A stretch of DNA of 64,000 nt, from contig CM056995.1 in the NCBI GenBank assembly GCA_029891345.1, forward strand, positions 212,177,047 through 212,241,046. The letters run 5' to 3'. Below the pieces are notes generated by a model. The model did not search any database. It worked only from the letters and a program-made list of their open reading frames with translations, and had not been told where the DNA came from. Each line of letters starts with the position of its first letter. Within the stretch, counting starts at the first letter, position 1. The translations under genes and the position numbers were made by a program. The stretch is from Dryococelus australis. Its lineage: Eukaryota > Arthropoda > Insecta > Phasmatodea > Phasmatidae. Shown here one piece after another: positions 10,700 through 21,800 of the stretch.

Positions 10700-11885
10700 G
10701 CTCAGGACATTCATAAGCTGTTTGTATTGTCGTGCTGTCGGGCGGATGGGCATAAGACAAAGGAAAATATGCTATGTGTTGCTGAACGCGTAAAATTGCT
10801 CGACTCCCAATTTTTCGCCTTCTTCAGAAATTCGTGTCTCGCGTATTGTTTGTAAACAGCGTTGATAAAAAATAAAGCTTGTGTATCCACCTTTCCCCTC
10901 CACCAGAGTGTTGTGACGAGAACAAATAATATAATCTTCTTCCATTCTGCGACCCGCACATTCGTTATTAGCGGGCGAGGACAAACAGGAACAAAACAAC
11001 CCGACTGAATAGCTAAAACATTTTTAAATGTTATTTTTTTTTTTACAAAACTTGTTTATTGTGAACGTACAGCCGACAAGGCAGCGCATACTGAGATGTT
11101 TTAACATACCTCACCAAGTCTCGGAAGCATGTGCGAATTTTGTAATGTTTAGGACTGAATGCAATAAACATACTCATTTCCTTTCTGGTAGACGACACAA
11201 ATTAAACTTTTATTCACGTTATATAAAAATTGATTTAACAATATTACAGTTTCAGAAACCGCATATTAATAGAAATAATAATTTTCGGGAGCATCAATTA
11301 ATTGAGGGCTCATTTTAAAACAACAAGCATGATTTTGTATATGTTTCTCGTAATTTTCCAAAATATCATACTAGTTTCTGTTGCCACTAAACATTAATAT
11401 TCATTACATAAATGAAAAAATTACACCAAAATAAAATTCATATATGTTAAGCTTTAAACCATTATATCATGACTATCTTATGAGGCACCGCGATAACTTA
11501 AATATATTTAAACAATTTTCTATTTTTAAAATAATTTCTTTTAATTAATTTGTTTTGCTCTTTTGCCTGTTGATATGATAATAATATATCTCGATAGGAG
11601 GCCAAATGAATCGAGCAGATCTTCCAAATTGTGGGTTGAAATAGAAAAGTTCAAGGTGCCTTCATTACATAAACCAAAGTATTAGTAAAATTTGTCACAT
11701 TTCTTTCTGATGACACTTGGCAAGGCAGCCACGAAATACATATGACGTGATGCATTTTGTCAGGGCACTTCAACTGTAAAGCCTCATGTTACAAAGGAAC
11801 ACGAAAACCCACGTGCTCATGGACCACTGCAGGCATATAAATGAAGAAAAAAATATATTTATGGGAACTTTAACGACGCCATAAC
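10700..11885. other. anonymous AT-rich intergenic DNA
   Basis: Contains only short chance ORFs, including one of 96 codons at 11028-11318 with no recognisable domain. No repeat end or RNA gene was found. Confidence 0.5.
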
Positions 11886-11888
11886 ACG

Positions 11889-12010
11889 GGGCAACGGTGA
11901 TAGAGCGGTTAGATTGCTCGCCTCCTGCCAAGGAGAACCGAGTTCAATCCCAGGCCAGGTCACTCCCAGATTTTCGCATGGTGAAATAGTACCGGACGGT
12001 ACCACCTTGT
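11889..12010 (+). mobile_element. tRNA-derived SINE head, family A, truncated
   Basis: A tRNA-like head (ACGGTGATAGAGCGGTTAG, then GCTCGCCTCC) is followed by a B-box region (GAGTTCAATCCC) and the start of the family A body (CCCAGATTTTCGCATGGTGA, then ACCGGACGGT). The sequence leaves the family soon after, so it is 3' truncated. The next MITE begins about 100 bp downstream. Confidence 0.65.
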
Positions 12011-12109
12011 TTGATAATTGCATATTCGATAGGTCGCTGTGGATCGAGAGTCACAAATACGATACGAAATGCATTCAAAATCAATTTAAACGATCTTGAA
12101 AATTAAATA

Positions 12110-12520
12110 CTATTAAAAAAAGATCACTTTTGAAAGCAATACTTGAGAGCTACTTGTATGCACTTCGTGTATTTTCCCGCGTTATATAAAATTAACATTG
12201 TCATGGGCCTCAACATTTCATCCATGCGTCGGTCAGGTGAAACTGTGAAATTATTGAAAAGCCAATATGTTACAAATCTGGTCAATTTTACACCTAGATG
12301 CATTAAAAAACAGAAAGCTAAAGAAATTATTTAAGTTATCACAAATGGTTACCTCACGCTTTTTATTCGACGTTAAAATATTGAATTATTTTCCATTCAT
12401 AATTACCATCTTTACTGGGCGCATCTCACTCAGTGCGCCCATTAAAATATATGCAGGTAGGGGCAGTGACTTTTTTCTAAGGTTGATTTAACCAGTGCCC
12501 ACACTATCTTGAACAATCTT
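12110..12520 (+). mobile_element. TA-flanked MITE, subfamily II, decayed ends
   Basis: The interior matches the 7316 copy well: CACTTTTGAAAGC, CTTCGTGTATT, TATATGCAGGTAGGGGCAG. Both TIRs are eroded (CTATT-AAAAAAAGATCAC on the left, CTTGAACAATC on the right), so the TA flanks cannot be read with confidence. This is an older copy. Confidence 0.6.
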
Positions 12521-14206
12521 TAACAATAAAATGAGAAATGTATCACAAAGAAAATTTAATTTGTACTGTTTACTATAAAAGTATACCAAACGTTCGTAGT
12601 CATCGAAGCTCTAAAGCACTGATAGTTAAAAGAGAGTCGCTAAAAGGTTCGTTTCGTTTCTGGTATCCACATTAATCACAAACATCGTAAAATATTACAA
12701 CATAAAAGTTTGGAATCAAAGTTAGTTTTTTTTTTTTTTATTTATTAAAAATAAGATTTTTACCCAGACTAGGAAGAAATTGAAAACGTTTAGTATTAAC
12801 ACTGCTAAGCAAAACAGGTACAATGCCACTACCATAGTTTTTTCTAACCAACTCCATGTGATCTCTAGTGAGTTACTTCGACTTCACCTCAGTATCGGAA
12901 GGTTCCGGGTTTGAATCCTTGATAAACCATGGCTTTGTGTGCCATTTTCAGAAGTAATATAAGCCTACGTGTCATGTAAGTCGCTTACCAGTTAGCCGGA
13001 ATGATATTATTAGAGAAACTCGGATATTGTGTGAGTTCATTTGACGGTTAGTCTAAACTTGACAGATGTGTATACTTCCCAGCCACTACAATTTGTTCAT
13101 TAGAGTATTTTGACGTGAATACGTCTTAAAATTTTTAATAATAGTGGGAGGCAATTCAGAAAATCCGATGATAACAAAATCGGGGGATACAGTTTGGCAT
13201 TGCAGCTCCGAATATATCGTCTACATTCAAAATTCAGTTACACCATTCGATTGCCAAAGGATCAAATAATATGTTACGTTGAGTGAGGACTGCGAAGCAT
13301 CTCTCAAGGGGGTGAAAAGGGGGGGAGGGGGTGGGGCAATTTTGAGTTCGTTTCGCCGCGTCTTGTAATTTCCGCGTTGTATAACATTTGACTAGGATAA
13401 GCTACGACGCTAGTTTAAGTTTTAATAGACAGCTCTCATCAAAATCAATCGATTAAGTTTATAAAAACATTTGTATAGCGTAGTTATGGCAAAATTGTAT
13501 GCGTTTAATGTAAAAAATAATTAAAACTTTACACAATTTCGGCCTAGAGGCCTACTCGTCAAAAAGCCAAGTCGAAATACAGAAGTTGGAAAGAGCACCT
13601 CAAAAGCTATCCAGTGATACCCATAAAACTCCATATGATTGAGTGAAGCGGTTCCGGGAACGTAAAATAAATATCAAGGCGTCCGAGCGGGTCAACGTAC
13701 ACGTATTCACGCTAAACAAACGACCGTGTCCCCAACACAGCCAAACCCAATTATTTTTATACACGTGCATGACTGGTTCACAGCTCTACAGGACGTGTCA
13801 GGAAACGAGTGGCACAATCTCTAAAGTATAAGTGTGAAAAGACTAGACTAGCGCCACTCCAACTCTCAAAGTTCTGAGTATCTAGTAAAAATTTACGGAA
13901 CGTTTAAATATAGTCAAAATTTTACTGCTCCTGTGGTTTACATCCCTCGAGTGAACTACTCTGTAACTGGTAAACAACATTTTGTTCCTGTATCAAGGAT
14001 TTCGAAACTACGATGTTAATCTTATTGGCGCAACGTCGGTCTAACTACAAAAAAAGAAAATAAAAAATTGTAGATATATTTTTAGAGTAGGGGCCCAGCT
14101 CGTTACCTTTCTTTTTAGAATTGTCACGTGCCTAGAATAGTTACTATGTTACAAATTTTTACCGTACAAAAACTGGGAAAAAAAAAAAAAAAAAAAAAAA
14201 AGATGT
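12521..14206. other. anonymous intergenic DNA
   Basis: AT-rich with a poly-T run near 12730, a poly-G-rich stretch near 13320-13335 and a poly-A run just before 14200. A tRNA-B-box-like GGTTCCGGGTTTGAATCC near 12900 hints at a decayed SINE head, but no A box or body is clear. No gene is recognised. Confidence 0.45.
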
Positions 14207-14890
14207 GAAATTAACTCAACATTGGATATAGTTCTATCCACTAAGCCACTTCGGCCCCACTTGGAATCGCTCTATCCATTGAGCCAATGCGGTTACACTT
14301 GGAATCTCTTTATCCAATGAGCTACTAAGGCCCCATTTGATACATATATATCCACTTGGTCACTGTGGCCTCACTTGATATAGTTCTATCCACTAAGACA
14401 CTGCATGTCCCACTTTACATAGTTCTATCCACTGACCCACTAACGCCCCACTTGGAATCGCTCTACCCACTGAGACACTGCGACCCCACTTGGAATCTCT
14501 CTATCCACTGAGCTACTAAGACCCCATTTGATATGTATCTATCCACTTGGCCACTGTGGCCCCATTTGATATAGTTATATCCACTAAGCCACTGCATGCC
14601 CCACTTTACATAGTTCTATCCACTACCCACCAACGCCCCACTTGGAATCGCTCTACCCACTGAGACACTGCGACCCCACTTGGAATCTCTCTATCCACTG
14701 AGCTACTAAGACCCCATTTGATATATATCTATCCACTTGGCCACTGTGGCCCCATTTGATATAGTTCTATCCACTAAGCCACTGCGGCCCCATTTGGAAT
14801 AGCTCTATCCACTGGGACACTGCGGCTCCACTTGGAATTTCTCTATCCACTGAGCCACTAAGGCCCCACTTGGAAATTAACTCAACATTG
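14207..14890 (-). repeat. 38-bp minisatellite with A-box-like units and five-unit higher-order repeat
   Basis: About 17.5 tandem units of 38 bp. On the minus strand a unit reads like a tRNA 5' half: GCAGTGGCTCAGTGGATAGA, followed by GCGATTCCAAGTGG. TGGCTCAGTGG is an exact match to the eukaryotic A-box consensus (TGGCNNAGTGG). Units fall into five types that recur in fixed order every ~190 bp: the variant CACTTTACATAG starts at 14411 and again at 14602. The array is bordered by an 18-bp direct repeat, GAAATTAACTCAACATTG, at 14207-14224 and 14873-14890. The likely source is the head of a tRNA-derived SINE or a tRNA. No complete tRNA cloverleaf is present. Confidence 0.85.
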
Positions 14891-15190
14891 AAGCAAAACG
14901 TTTTAAGTAAACAAAAATTATATTCCTTTACCTTCATATCTCTACGAAATAATCTCTATGCATTAATACAAAACTTTTCATAGAAAAAAGTAATTAAAAA
15001 TGAGTTCTTAGGATAAAAGGTAACGAGTGCGTAATCCAACCTTTCTGAAATTCGAACTTGACCTGTATTTTACCCTGAGGATTCGCTCTGCAAAATTTGA
15101 AGAACTTCTGTTGAGGTTCAAGGTACTTAGAGGTATTAAAGATGGACGGACAGACAGACAGATATCGTCTCCTTATTATATAGTAGATAA
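14874..15190 (+). mobile_element. possible non-LTR retroelement 3' tail
   Basis: Downstream of the satellite the sequence ends in GACGGACAGACAGACAGATA, then CTTATTATATAGTAGATA. The GACAGACAGACA run followed by a TTAT-ATAGTAGAT end is typical of RTE-like LINE 3' ends in insects and of the SINEs that borrow them. There is no reverse transcriptase reading frame. The start is unknown; the satellite may lie inside the same element. Confidence 0.3.
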
Positions 15191-15199
15191 TCATCGATA

Positions 15200-15625
15200 G
15201 CTTAATTCTTTGTAACCCGAATGATTGAGCTATTTTAACTTTGTTAGTTTCTTAAAATTGCTAACAGATTTTTTTTATTATTTAAGTTGTAAAAATAATA
15301 CCATAGAAATGGATGTGCATAAAATCAACTACTTAAAATACTTCCAAATATAATAATATAATATCAATTATTTTTTTATTTATAACCAGAGTAATTATTA
15401 TTCATATCTCGCATCTTTGAAAGACGTGTCTTCTATTTCATCCAAACTGAAAAAAACGCTTAAATTTTGATTACAATAGTGTTATAATAACCAACTTTTA
15501 AAAATATTAAATAATTAAATTATAGGAAAACAGTGTATGGTGTTAAAAATGTAAGCTTTATTCTTTCATGTATAACTATAATCGTATATTTCTAACCATT
15601 TTGATAGTGTGTGTATTACTTACTA
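15200..15625. other. anonymous AT-rich intergenic DNA
   Basis: Very AT-rich sequence with no ORF of note and no recognisable repeat. Confidence 0.55.
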
Positions 15626-15627
15626 TA

Positions 15628-15863
15628 GGACATTTACAGTAAAGCAATCATTTTTGAAAGCCCTCTCATTTGGAATAACTTGTCAATAAATATTTTTAAT
15701 TGTAGTCTTAGACGTTAACTTCCGAGCGTGCTGGAATAAACACAATGTGTTTATTACTTACATTGCAATATTTATTTTAAAAAGGCAGTAAAAAGGATAA
15801 AAAAAAGGCTGAAAGTAAAAAGTAACTAGTGCATCAAAAGTGCTTACTTTATTGGGAACAGCC
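15628..15863 (+). mobile_element. TA-flanked MITE, subfamily I
   Basis: A 236-bp copy with TA at both flanks (15626-15627 and 15864-15865). The right end GGGAACAGCC is well kept, the left end is mutated (GGACATTTACAG). Interior words GTAGTCTTAGACGTTAACTT and TGTTTATTACTTACATTGC match the other subfamily I copies. Confidence 0.7.
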
Positions 15864-15869
15864 TATAAT

Positions 15870-16430
15870 GAGTTCTGCATGTTGTACAGTCTGGTACAGT
15901 GTTCCATTGGAAGCCACTGTTCCTCTACCTGGATCTTGTCTGCATAGTCGCAGTGACATAAAACTAAGTTCATTATTTTAAAAAGTGCAGAAATTTCGTA
16001 CTAAGTAGGGAACGGACTGAGAAATAACCTTTCTGGTCGCAATATCTTTTCTACCGGAAAGCTCTTACCCTCTTTAAAAAACTGTCAGAGGGGAGTGAAT
16101 TGTAAAGTGTGAAAAAACCAAATCTCGGGCTCCAGTAAATCCTGGCTGTACGATTGATGGAGCTGTCGAGCTTACGCTGGATGGAGCAAGAGAAGACACT
16201 CAGTCAGTTTGTGGAAGGCAAGAAAGACTCGCCAATTTTTTTGCACAAAAAACAGTCACAATCAGAAAATATTCCGTGAAAATCCAATTCGGCGACTTTT
16301 TGTAAACATACCTTAACCGTTTGTATGAGATTATATAAGTTGTGGTTATTTTGTACATTGGAAAATATCAGCAGAGAAGTGACAACACAACGGATCAGAG
16401 TAGAAACTAATTTTCTCTTCGAATCAGCAT
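15870..16430. other. anonymous intergenic DNA
   Basis: No repeat or gene is recognised. A chance 88-codon minus-strand ORF (16204-16470) runs into the start of the retrotransposon LTR and has no visible domain. Confidence 0.5.
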
Positions 16431-16849
16431 TGTTAAATTTTTCAGAGTCAGTGGAATCACCCAGGTTCATTAAGTGATGGAGGTTTTAATTAAATGAAGT
16501 AGTTAATAATAATTTCATAATTTATTTCGAAACGCTAAAAATATAATGCTCAATGTGTCACAATAAGTGGATATCTCTCGATATGTACCATTAATCCATA
16601 TGATACAACTTACAATCACCACAACGAAGCAAATGCAATCAATTAACTAAAATCAGTCCCAGTAAACTTTGTATCAAAATGTTATGAATTATTTTACAAA
16701 TAATATGTCCATGATTGGCAGTTCCAATATTTACAATAAAGTACGTATCACATATTTATATAGCCCCACCTTAATACAGTCCACATTCCACCAGTCAGCA
16801 ATGTTCCAGAGAGCTCCTAGCTCACCTATGCACATAACAGACTAGAACA

Positions 16850-17547
16850 TATCAAAATGACACCAGTACCCAGACGAAGGCCATAACTGGTCTCAGTTAC
16901 TTGAATTAAAAATACATTTATAAAAAAATCAAAACTTAAAATTTATTGCGTTATGACATTTAAAAACAACTTAAAATTTAAAACAGAGGCTTAAAATTAT
17001 TTTGTTAAAGTTTAACAGAAAAGATTACGTTATAATTTTAAAATGTCAAAAGTTAAAATTCCTCTGCCTCCACCCTTGAACCCTCGCCCCGCCGACCTCT
17101 CCGGATACAGAGGGGCCGACGGTTGTGAGGTTTCCTTACTATGTTTGATGTCTGTGTCGGTGTTGTGTTGGTGTCAGTGTAATGTTGTTTGTATAGGATG
17201 TTGTATAGTTTAAGTGTCGTTTCTTCAGTTTATCTGTTCTTGTGTGAATCTGTGTTTTTGATGTCTGTGTGGGTTGTTCGACATCAATATACTGAATATT
17301 ATTGTTTGTATTGATACGTGCTGTATTATTTGTGAGGGCTTAAGAGGAACATTTAGTAATTTAGTTTCGAAAATTATACTATTAGTAATTATTATTTATA
17401 CTCTCTCCACTATCTAGATTGGTAGGTTTTCTTTGATTAGTGATTAAATTTTAATAAGGAAAATGTTTCTAGAAACCACTGCCAGTCGAACATTACTACT
17501 ACTGGAATAAATAGGTTAACAATTTTGAAGGATTACTACGGTAACAA
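16850..17547. other. unidentified ~0.7-kb insertion in the 3' LTR
   Basis: The two LTRs align up to the CTATGCAC word and again from the AATCCTCTCGATGAG-like word, but this copy has about 700 extra bases between them. The insert has an AT-rich left part with repeated AAAACTTAAAATT-like words, a GC-rich centre (CCGCCGACCTCTCCGG) and a GT-rich right part (GTGTCGGTGTTGTGTTGGTG). No clear terminal repeats, target duplication or ORF can be read. Confidence 0.45.
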
Positions 17548-17596
17548 TCCTCTCGATGAGTACCGCGCATTCTTGTCCGTCAACACCGCACTTACG

Positions 17597-18104
17597 CTGG
17601 AATCACATGGTCCCGACCAAAACAGCACAACACGACCAAAAACGCAACCACGACACATTTCAATCTGACTACTTGTATTTACAGCACGACCGACATCACG
17701 CTCTCGGCATTTAACCTAACTATTTAGAAGGCACTAATTGGCTACGTTAGTTTCAAAGGCGGTGAAAAAGAGGGAAATTTGTCATACATAATAGTCACAA
17801 ATTGGTATCGCTAAAACATACAAAGGTAAAATTATTATTTTTAAGAGTTAGATACAGAAAGTTTCAATTTATTTTTCTTTTAAGCTGCGTATTTACCATT
17901 GTAGGGAAAGCGTGCAATACAATTTCGTTTTGCAATGTTGTACATTCTGTGCGTCGTGCCGCACGACACGACGAAAAATAAAAATAATTTCTAATTGAAA
18001 ATTGCTGGTCGTACGACCGAATCGGTCGGACCTACGACGATCGATTTTGTATTTCATTGGCTGCTGGCCGTCGTGTCGTGCGCATCGTGTCTATGTGATT
18101 CCGG
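17597..18104 (-). mobile_element. CGTGTCGTG-rich MITE, copy 2
   Basis: About 508 bp, inverted relative to the copy at 3734-4253. Ends read CTGGAATCACATGG and, complemented, CCGGAATCACATAG. The core shares GCTGCGTATTTACCATTGTA-like and CTATTTAGAAGGC words and the CGTGCCGCACGACACGACG shoulder. It lies inside the 3' LTR of the gypsy element, between parts that are contiguous in the other LTR, so it inserted after that element. Bases around the ends (TTA left, TAA right) do not form a clean duplication. Confidence 0.65.
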
Positions 18105-18545
18105 CATAACAGTCGTCGGTCATCATCTCGCAAACTCCGCCGTCGTCCACCCGATGTCCCACGCTTCACAAGATTTCACCCCATTTTTGCAGTTCAGCCA
18201 GATGGCTACCACAAACACTGACTGGTCTCCGGCTGCGGGGGGTATTTCAAGTTTTTTCGGCTCTAGTGCAGAATGTTCTCCAAATGCCGCGCAGAACACA
18301 GCAAATGGATACCCAGGAAATTCTTGCTCATCTCTCCAAATCGTCGATTCCTCCAGCAGAGGGAGAGAAGGGCTGTCATGCCAGCCAGATCGGATGTCAA
18401 TAATTCCAGCAGCCGCGGGGCGATGGGGTGACGTAGTGGTGAGCTGATCTGCCTGTGAGGAGGAGGGTCGAGATGGGTCACCCCCCCCCCCCCCGGCACA
18501 GCACGGGAACACACATAACCAGGTAACACTTAACCGCACGTTACA

Positions 18546-18560
18546 ATGTCCCCTGTTATG
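18546..18560 (-). other. polypurine tract upstream of 3' LTR
   Basis: Immediately upstream of the 3' LTR on the minus strand lies AACAGGGGACAT, a short purine-rich run. Its position next to the LTR start TGTAACG is where plus-strand DNA synthesis is primed in LTR retrotransposons. It is short, so the call leans on position. Confidence 0.45.
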
Positions 18561-18609
18561 TCTGTTCGTCCCGAATATACTCTCCAACAACTGGACCTTT
18601 CTAGATCGC

Positions 18610-19340
18610 CAGTCGGCTGATATGGACAACCTTAGGCTTCGCCTGAAAGCCCTGTCGACAAATCCGGTAGACCACAACATTGATCCGTTCCAGGATCCTT
18701 CACAGGCCTTCCCGACTTTTATTTTGCTTCGGGCAATACTCTTACTTCCTTTGGAGGTTACACAGTCACGCCAGGTGACCTTGAAAAACCTATTCAGGAA
18801 TTCTCCGATCGTAACGTTTTTCATTCTATCACTGTTAATTATAAGGAGCTGTCGGGAAAAACTGGCGGATGTCAACTAACCTCCGTTGTAGTTGGCTGAC
18901 AAACTCTAGGGTGGCTGAAACTTTTTCCCCTGTACGTTCGAACAGTAGCTTACAATGGTGACGCAGCTCTCTTCTGAACAGTATCCTTGAAGGTGTTACA
19001 TTTCTTGACTCGCGAACTGCAAAACTATATGCCAGGAAAAATAAGGGTACCTTGGAGTCTCAATCCTTCTGGTTGTCTTACACGAAGATCACCAAATTCT
19101 GTTATAGCTTATGCTTTAGCCTCTCACCATTCCATCCGACTGAGGGTGTAATGCTGTTGTACGACTTTACTTCATTCCTAAAATCATCATTACCTCTAGG
19201 AAAAGAATTTCTTCTATAATTCGTCCTTGATCAGATTGAAGCTCGAGTGGTACTACATACCTGGAGTAAACATATTTTACAAGTGCATCAGTGTTTTCTC
19301 TATATATTTACAAGATTAGCTACCAACAGAATACATAATT
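18610..19340 (-). pseudogene. pol: gypsy integrase, catalytic core 3' part and C-terminal domain
   Basis: Integrase inserts the cDNA into the host genome. On the minus strand the second half of the DDE core is visible: VVPLELQSDQG (around 19226-19257) carries a core aspartate, and TTALHPQSDGM (19128-19160) is the conserved stretch before the catalytic glutamate. Downstream come RINVVVYRI (18661-18687) and KPKVVHISRLA (18607-18642), the C-terminal domain motif common in Ty3/gypsy integrases. Stops and frameshifts separate these blocks. The upstream half of the core lies 1.4 kb away because of an insertion. Confidence 0.82.
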
Positions 19341-20720
19341 TTTATGCATGTTGGGTTGAAGTGGCAAACAAAATAAGCACCTTTTGAATGGAGCTTAAAA
19401 TATTAATCAAATAAAATAATCCAGTGGTATAAATTAAAATAATCACATACCAGGCAGGTGGATTTCTATTATATTTAGATATGAAATTTAGGGTTTACAA
19501 AATGTAACTGGCATAATCAAAACATTTATTAGCTATGGAAATTGATAACTATAAAGATTTAAAATACTTTAAAAAGATGGACCTCCAAACAAAATGATAA
19601 TAATATATTTTTATAATTACATTCGAACAAAAAATTATTTGGTAAGGCTATAAAAATAAAAAATTATTTCGAAAGTTAATGCCACGAAGGCTTACCAATC
19701 CGGAACTTACAAGGTTGAAGGAAGATGAGATTCTCGAATTCACAAAAGTTGATGATAGTTAAAGGTAAAAGGTTAAAGGGTGTTGAACCAATCACAGTGA
19801 GACAGCGAAAAGCAACGGAAGGCGGGAAAACAGAAAACCAAAATGCCGCTATGCTCGCGATGAAAACAGGGAACAGCGAGCACTGGAAATAAAGATGTAT
19901 CAATCTCCATACCAAGAAACTGAAACTACTATTCTGGAAAACTGCAAAAATGCGACCTCTGAATAAGTCCCAAAAGAACATTTTTTAACTGTTGAGCTGA
20001 AATGCGGGAAGGGAAAATTCACCCATAGGGCATATACCCATAACAGAGGGCACGAAAAACATTAACATGGCAGTATGAAGTTAAGATAACTATGTTGCAC
20101 TGCTGCACTAAACTAAATACAGAACTTTAAGTAAAACTTCCAGAAAGACTACATCTTGGACACAAAAACCGATATTACAACCACGTCACGTAGCTGGCGT
20201 GCAGCCAGTCGGCTAGTTGAAAATAAAATGCACTTGGGAAGGGATGCTGCTTGCTCAAATGTAAAGTACCTAAGCTTTATAAATAACCACATCCACAAAC
20301 GACAGTCTTGAGGCGTTTGTTGGGTAGCAACATAATTAAAAACCGTTTATGCCAGGGAAACATTACCAATGCATTATAAGTACAAAGTACAGGGGTGGTT
20401 TTGCATATGAAGCTGTAAAAAATGTGCTACATGTTAGTTTTCAACTGTTGAGAAAATCTGCAAGGGTTGTACTGCTGCCTATATGGGGACGGAATCTTGG
20501 GAGAAGTGGAGCTTAGGTAAACGCTAGGCCTGGAAGATTGTATTTGTATCATAGGAAGGCTGTGAATAAATTTGAATAAATTAAATCCGCAAAACTATCA
20601 TCTCACTAAAAAAAACCTCTAACTGAAATAAAAATAATATCCCAAATATGAATAAAATTGACACAATAAAATTTTTAAATTAACAATAAAATATTGGGAA
20701 AACTATCAAAACCTTTAAAA
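19341..20720. other. unidentified ~1.4-kb insertion in integrase
   Basis: The integrase sequence stops near 20721 (NQEAA motif) and resumes near 19300 (LVKYVYSR-like), though these lie about ten residues apart in related proteins. The 1.4 kb between is therefore an insertion. It is AT-rich at both ends with a less biased centre. It has no ORF above 101 codons and no terminal repeats or target duplication that I could identify. A short AAATAAGCACCTTTTGAA word near 19372 faintly recalls the MITE end. Confidence 0.5.
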
Positions 20721-21380
20721 CTGTATATCAGCTCCCATGGCAGCCTCTTGGTTTGGACCTGGTATTACCTCGTGTTACTTTGTGAAGTAGTCTTACACTA
20801 TTAGAAGATACCAATCCCCTCCTCTCACGGACTGGTAATGTTCCGAGAACATCCACTTCCTTCTTCTGAAATGGGGCGCCAAAACTGTATTTCTGAAGGG
20901 GATATAATCCTTTAGTTGTCGGACCCTACCTCGGGGCACAGGCATCTCACAGATTGCACAATTTCTCAACATCCTCCCAGAAAGCAGACAGTAGAATGTG
21001 AGTCGTACTATGTCGAGAGTCTTATTTACAGCGAAATGACCACATTGCTGATGTGTTATGCTGTTCTCTCAGCACTTCTAGGATTCAACCCTCTGGTAGG
21101 ACGAGTTTGATTCCCATCATTACTTCCCCAGTTCCTTTTACACACACCATTCTCCAGTACAAGGGAATTCCACCGTGCCCAGTAGCCTTGATTGTCGGGC
21201 CTAGACTGGACATCTCTTTCAATCTTGGTCCACACCCAGCATCTTTTCACTCCAATATTGGATGCAAGGTGGGGTCAGTTAGCTGGTTCTTTCTGATTCC
21301 CTTATCACCCCATGTATTTCTCCCATTGTACGATACAGAGACTTGAATACTTATCCTTCTTACGTTCCATGGTACAAAAC
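20721..21380 (-). pseudogene. pol: gypsy integrase, zinc-binding region and core 5' part
   Basis: Minus-strand fragments in order: WNSLVLENGV near 21170 (the segment before the zinc-binding domain), LVLPEG near 21110, GPTTKGLYPLQKY near 20900-20930, then VDVLG (20842-20855), which carries the first catalytic aspartate of the core, and DYFTK followed by NQEAA (20727-20812). The spacing and order are those of Ty3/gypsy integrase. The HHCC zinc-finger residues are partly lost. The frames shift several times and stops are present, so no product is possible. Confidence 0.78.
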
Positions 21381-21399
21381 CCATTTCCTCTTGGCATTC

Positions 21400-21800
21400 A
21401 CAATGACGACAGAATAGTTCGCGTGGTCTCCTGGATAGTGCATTAGCATTGCCATAAAGGCGTCCAGACCTGTGATGTATTTCAAAGTATTCTTGCAGGT
21501 GCTAAAGCCACTGAGTGTTCTAACCTTCGGGGTTCTTGAAATTTAGTAGCCAGGGTAATGAAGCTTCGACTCAAGACGAAGTGTCTGACATGAAAGGTAT
21601 GGGTGAAAATATGCAATTGGTTTCACCATTGCCAAAATTTCCCGGTGTGTAACACAGTAGTTTCTCTCAGGCTTGTGTAGAAACTTAATTGAAATATTCC
21701 AGTAGCCACTTCTTTCCATCCTGGATCTGAGGTAACACAATACCGCAAGCCTACAATACTAGCATCAGTATCCGGAATTAATCTACCTTTCTACTCGAAA
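21400..21800 (-). pseudogene. pol: gypsy RNase H
   Basis: RNase H degrades the RNA strand of the RNA-DNA hybrid during reverse transcription. Minus-strand motifs: DTDAS (21759-21773) with a catalytic aspartate, NYCVTHREILAMV (around 21630-21660, with the conserved glutamate), WLLNFKNPEG near 21540 and NALSRRP (21426-21450) at the end of the domain. These follow the reverse transcriptase at normal distance. Frame changes between the motifs show decay. Confidence 0.82.

Larger units (their letters stand above)
16431..18545 (-). repeat. 3' LTR of the gypsy element, interrupted
   Basis: Matches the 5' LTR in order along its length. Shared words include TTAAATTTTTCA at the low end, ATTAATACAGTC-type and CTATGCAC words, CAGCCAGAT, ACTGGTCT, GTCGATTCCTCC-like, GGTGACGTA and CATAACCAGGTAAC. 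Without the insertions it would be about 0.9 kb, like its partner. A MITE (17597-18104) and an unidentified segment (about 16850-17547) split it. On the minus strand it begins TGTAACG, preceded by a short purine tract. A 15-base C run lies near 18482. Confidence 0.8.

Noticed and set aside
12870..12990. A further SINE based on GGTTCCGGGTTTGAATCC
   Set aside because: Only the B-box-like word is convincing; no head or body of family A or B follows.
14207..14890. A CRISPR array, because of regular repeats
   Set aside because: Units are contiguous 38-mers without unique spacers and the context is a eukaryotic genome.
16204..16470. An 88-codon minus-strand frame before the gypsy LTR
   Set aside because: No domain, and it runs across the LTR boundary.
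18123..18875. A 250-codon minus-strand open frame, the longest in the window
   Set aside because: It spans the end of the gypsy integrase and the LTR in a frame different from the integrase motifs, so it is a chance read-through of a dead element.
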